Under the pieces are notes generated by a model. That model worked only from the letters and a program-made list of their open reading frames with translations, did not search any database and was not told the origin of the DNA. Positions 62,070 through 64,000 of a stretch of DNA of 64,000 nt are shown here, piece by piece. The number at the start of each line of letters is the position of its first letter. Position 1 is the stretch's first letter. The position numbers and the translations under genes are program-made. Source of the stretch: Tissierella sp032104385 (GTDB lineage Bacteria; Bacillota; Clostridia; Tissierellales; Tissierellaceae); assembly GCF_032104385.1 (NCBI RefSeq), contig NZ_DAMCHJ010000008.1, positions 75,890 through 139,889 of the forward strand, given 5' to 3'.

Positions 62070-62951
62070 GTGAACAATACGGTTAAAGCTGTCTCAAAAG
62101 AATTGTGTGAATTATCTCTTCAGAATGAAATACAAATTTAATATAAAAACATTTTTTTCTTTCGATATTGTTTTAAAAGTATACCTTCTGAAACAGATAA
62201 GATATTGAAAATAGAAGACTCTAAAAACAAATTACGTTATATACAAAAAATGCTATCATGCTTTATGGATTTGGGAAATTCATGGATTGATGATAATTCT
62301 TTGAAAAAGGTTTGTGAAATAGTTCTTATAGAAGATACAAAAGACTATGATAATATTGAAGTACTACATCAACCTACTTATTCTAAGTTTTTCAGGCAAA
62401 AGCTAAAAGATATTAAGAGTCCACAAAAACCTAATAAAATATTCCTAATAATGGCTGAAAGAGTAGCTATCTTTATATTGGTATGTTTTTTAAGTTTTTC
62501 TACTGTTTTGGCAGTTAATATAGAGATATGTGAAAGGTTTTTTGACTGGGTAGTTGTAACATTCCCTAAGCTTAGCATCTTTATACCACAAAATATAAAT
62601 AAAGATATTGATACTATCGATCTAAAGTTATTAAAAAACAATTATATTCCTTCCGGTTTTAAATTAACTAATGTTGATGAAGGCAATAATATGCTAATTT
62701 ATAATTATTTTTCAGAGGATGATAAAAAACTAGATATAAGTTTTTTCGAATCGTCCAGAAAAGGTGAATTATTTTATGATACAGAAAATATAGAAATAGA
62801 GGAGTTTATTTTTAAAGAATCTAATGCATATATGTGATAAACAGATAAAATGACTTATTTACTATGGTATCAGGATAGCATTGAATGCCATATTGTAGCA
62901 CATTTAGACAAAGGTGAAGTTATAAAAATAGCAGAAAATATTTTCAAGTAA
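62070..62951 (+). pseudogene. anti-sigma-like DUF4367 membrane protein with in-frame stops
   Basis: One continuous frame of 294 codons from GTG 62070: NNTVKAVSKELCELSLQNEI, stop TAA at 62139, RYIQKMLSCFMDLGNSWIDD, a membrane helix (VAIFILVCFLSFSTVLAVNI), NYIPSGFKLTNVDEGNNMLI (DUF4367-like), stops TGA and TAA at 62835-62840, and LLWYQDSIECHIVAHLDKGE to 62951. It sits directly after the broken sigma gene, as sigma/anti-sigma pairs do. Confidence 0.75.
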
Positions 62952-63033
62952 AAATACTTTTAAAAATATGTCCCTTTTTTCATTTTCATGCGTTATATGG
63001 GTAAGAACCAATAATAATTTAAGGAGGATTTTT

Positions 63034-64000
63034 ATGAAATTTAAGAGAACAGTAGTGGTATCAATGGCACTTACGCTTATCATTATGGTAAGTTTTTCTG
63101 CCGTTTTCGCCGCAACTAAAGATGTGCAAGCGTCAAGTGTCCTAAGTAAATATCAACAACAAAGGATTTATGAAGCAATACAAAATCAATTAGTTGATAC
63201 ATATGGAGATTCATATATTTTTGAAAACTTCACATATGATATTAACGAAGAGAAGATTGTGGGGACTGATAGACTTATAGACATTGACGTTTATGTAGAT
63301 ATGATGCTGACAAGGTCTGTATCTGAAAATGCCTTTGTTCAAGGAATGCTTGATAAGATTGACAAGCTGGAAGGTAAAGAGAAGTCAATCGCAGAAAGTG
63401 AAATTCAACCTCTTATAATGGACATTGAAGAAGCTTATAATAACACAAGGAATGTTCAAGTGCTTTATACCATTAAATTAGGAAATTCCAGAATGGCGAT
63501 GACAGAAGACTTTGAACTTTTTTCACGCATTGATTTCCTTGAGGAAGAAGAATCACTTCTAACTAGCGTTGACAGTATCAAAAGCAGCAGAGAAGAGAAC
63601 GAAGAAAACGCTTTTGATAAGGGCTATAAAGCCGTTGAGGAAGTGATTACCCAGATTACATTAAGTGACAAAGTAAACAACTCTACAATGAGTTCTGTAC
63701 AATATGATAGACTTAAATCTAGAGACTGGGCGAGAGATAACAGGGCAAAAGAACCAGAGTATTCGAAGGCCAACGGTTATGGTAGCGATTGTGCCAATTT
63801 TGTATCGAGGGCGATAAACCAAGGCGGCATTCCGCAAGACATAAGCGGCAAATGGGCTCACCATTCTAATGGTTCTACTATAGGAGCTTTTAAATATATA
63901 AATTGGTTTAGAACAGGTCACAATAATAATGGTGGAGTAGCTCCGTATATGGTTGATAAGGGTTACTTTTACGAAGAAAGTAGCTGGACTAAAGCATTTG
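63034..64000 (+). CDS. secreted Amidase_6-domain protein (partial, runs off the edge)
   Basis: At least 322 residues. A signal peptide (VVVSMALTLIIMVSFSAVFA) is followed by an unrecognised N-terminal region and, near residues 225-300, the Amidase_6 pattern: YSKANGYGSDCANFVSRAIN with the probable catalytic Cys, GGIPQDISGKWAHH, then YFYEESSWTKAF at the end of the window. The domain is a putative wall-hydrolase or amidase of NlpC/P60 type. AAGGAGGATTTTT precedes the ATG. The C-terminus is outside the window. Confidence 0.85.
   Translation, partial: MKFKRTVVVSMALTLIIMVSFSAVFAATKDVQASSVLSKYQQQRIYEAIQNQLVDTYGDSYIFENFTYDINEEKIVGTDRLIDIDVYVDMMLTRSVSENAFVQGMLDKIDKLEGKEKSIAESEIQPLIMDIEEAYNNTRNVQVLYTIKLGNSRMAMTEDFELFSRIDFLEEEESLLTSVDSIKSSREENEENAFDKGYKAVEEVITQITLSDKVNNSTMSSVQYDRLKSRDWARDNRAKEPEYSKANGYGSDCANFVSRAINQGGIPQDISGKWAHHSNGSTIGAFKYINWFRTGHNNNGGVAPYMVDKGYFYEESSWTKAF

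Overview
The window is AT-rich, densely packed chromosomal DNA from a low-GC Gram-positive anaerobe. Strong AGGAGG-type ribosome binding sites, lipobox lipoproteins, DUF1540, GlpP, an FHA-FtsW-PBP cluster and an Mrp/NifX/DUF134 cluster all fit the Clostridia. Gene content and codon use suggest the Tissierellales, but that placement is inference. I see no rRNA, tRNA or CRISPR array.

From 1 to 34.9 kb lies mostly housekeeping core: a radical SAM tail, three pseudouridine synthases, a TGS-type nucleoside kinase, glutaminase, a GH3 lipoprotein, an MFS and an ABC exporter, and a polysaccharide deacetylase followed by a two-component system with a lipoprotein. A minus-strand group (PspC, RecX, GIY-YIG, GlpP) is followed by a wall-synthesis group (FHA, FtsW/RodA, PBP2), PepF, NAD kinase, HutD, an FAD oxidoreductase, a beta-CASP nuclease, a lipoate ligase and a D-cysteine desulfhydrase-like enzyme. 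Convergent genes often share bidirectional terminators that reach into both coding ends.

From 34.9 to 43.6 kb is an accessory amino-acid region: an IS3-family remnant, a LysR regulator, two class V PLP enzymes, a 4-hydroxy-2-oxoglutarate-aldolase-like DHDPS-family protein, a dicarboxylate/amino-acid symporter, threonine synthase, and a homoserine dehydrogenase with an in-frame stop. A 10-base N gap follows. Ordered operator-like repeats precede the first aminotransferase. The set is compatible with an uncharacterised hydroxy-amino-acid breakdown route.

From 43.7 to 57 kb come an acetyltransferase, a baeRF3-type release-factor-like protein, the pst phosphate transporter operon with an added HAD protein, a metallocofactor-type operon (DUF5320-like, DUF134, NifX, two ferredoxin-MinD ATPases, Mrp, NifX, FMN glutamate-synthase-like), a double-rhodanese lipoprotein, and a 37-residue membrane protein.

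From 57 to 63 kb is a decayed, laterally acquired zone. It holds a TetR gene with a consensus promoter and palindromic operator, a truncated neighbour, a DUF6442-XRE pair, a degraded tyrosine recombinase, TnpW-like remnants, and a broken sigma/anti-sigma pair. A secreted Amidase_6 protein runs off the right edge.
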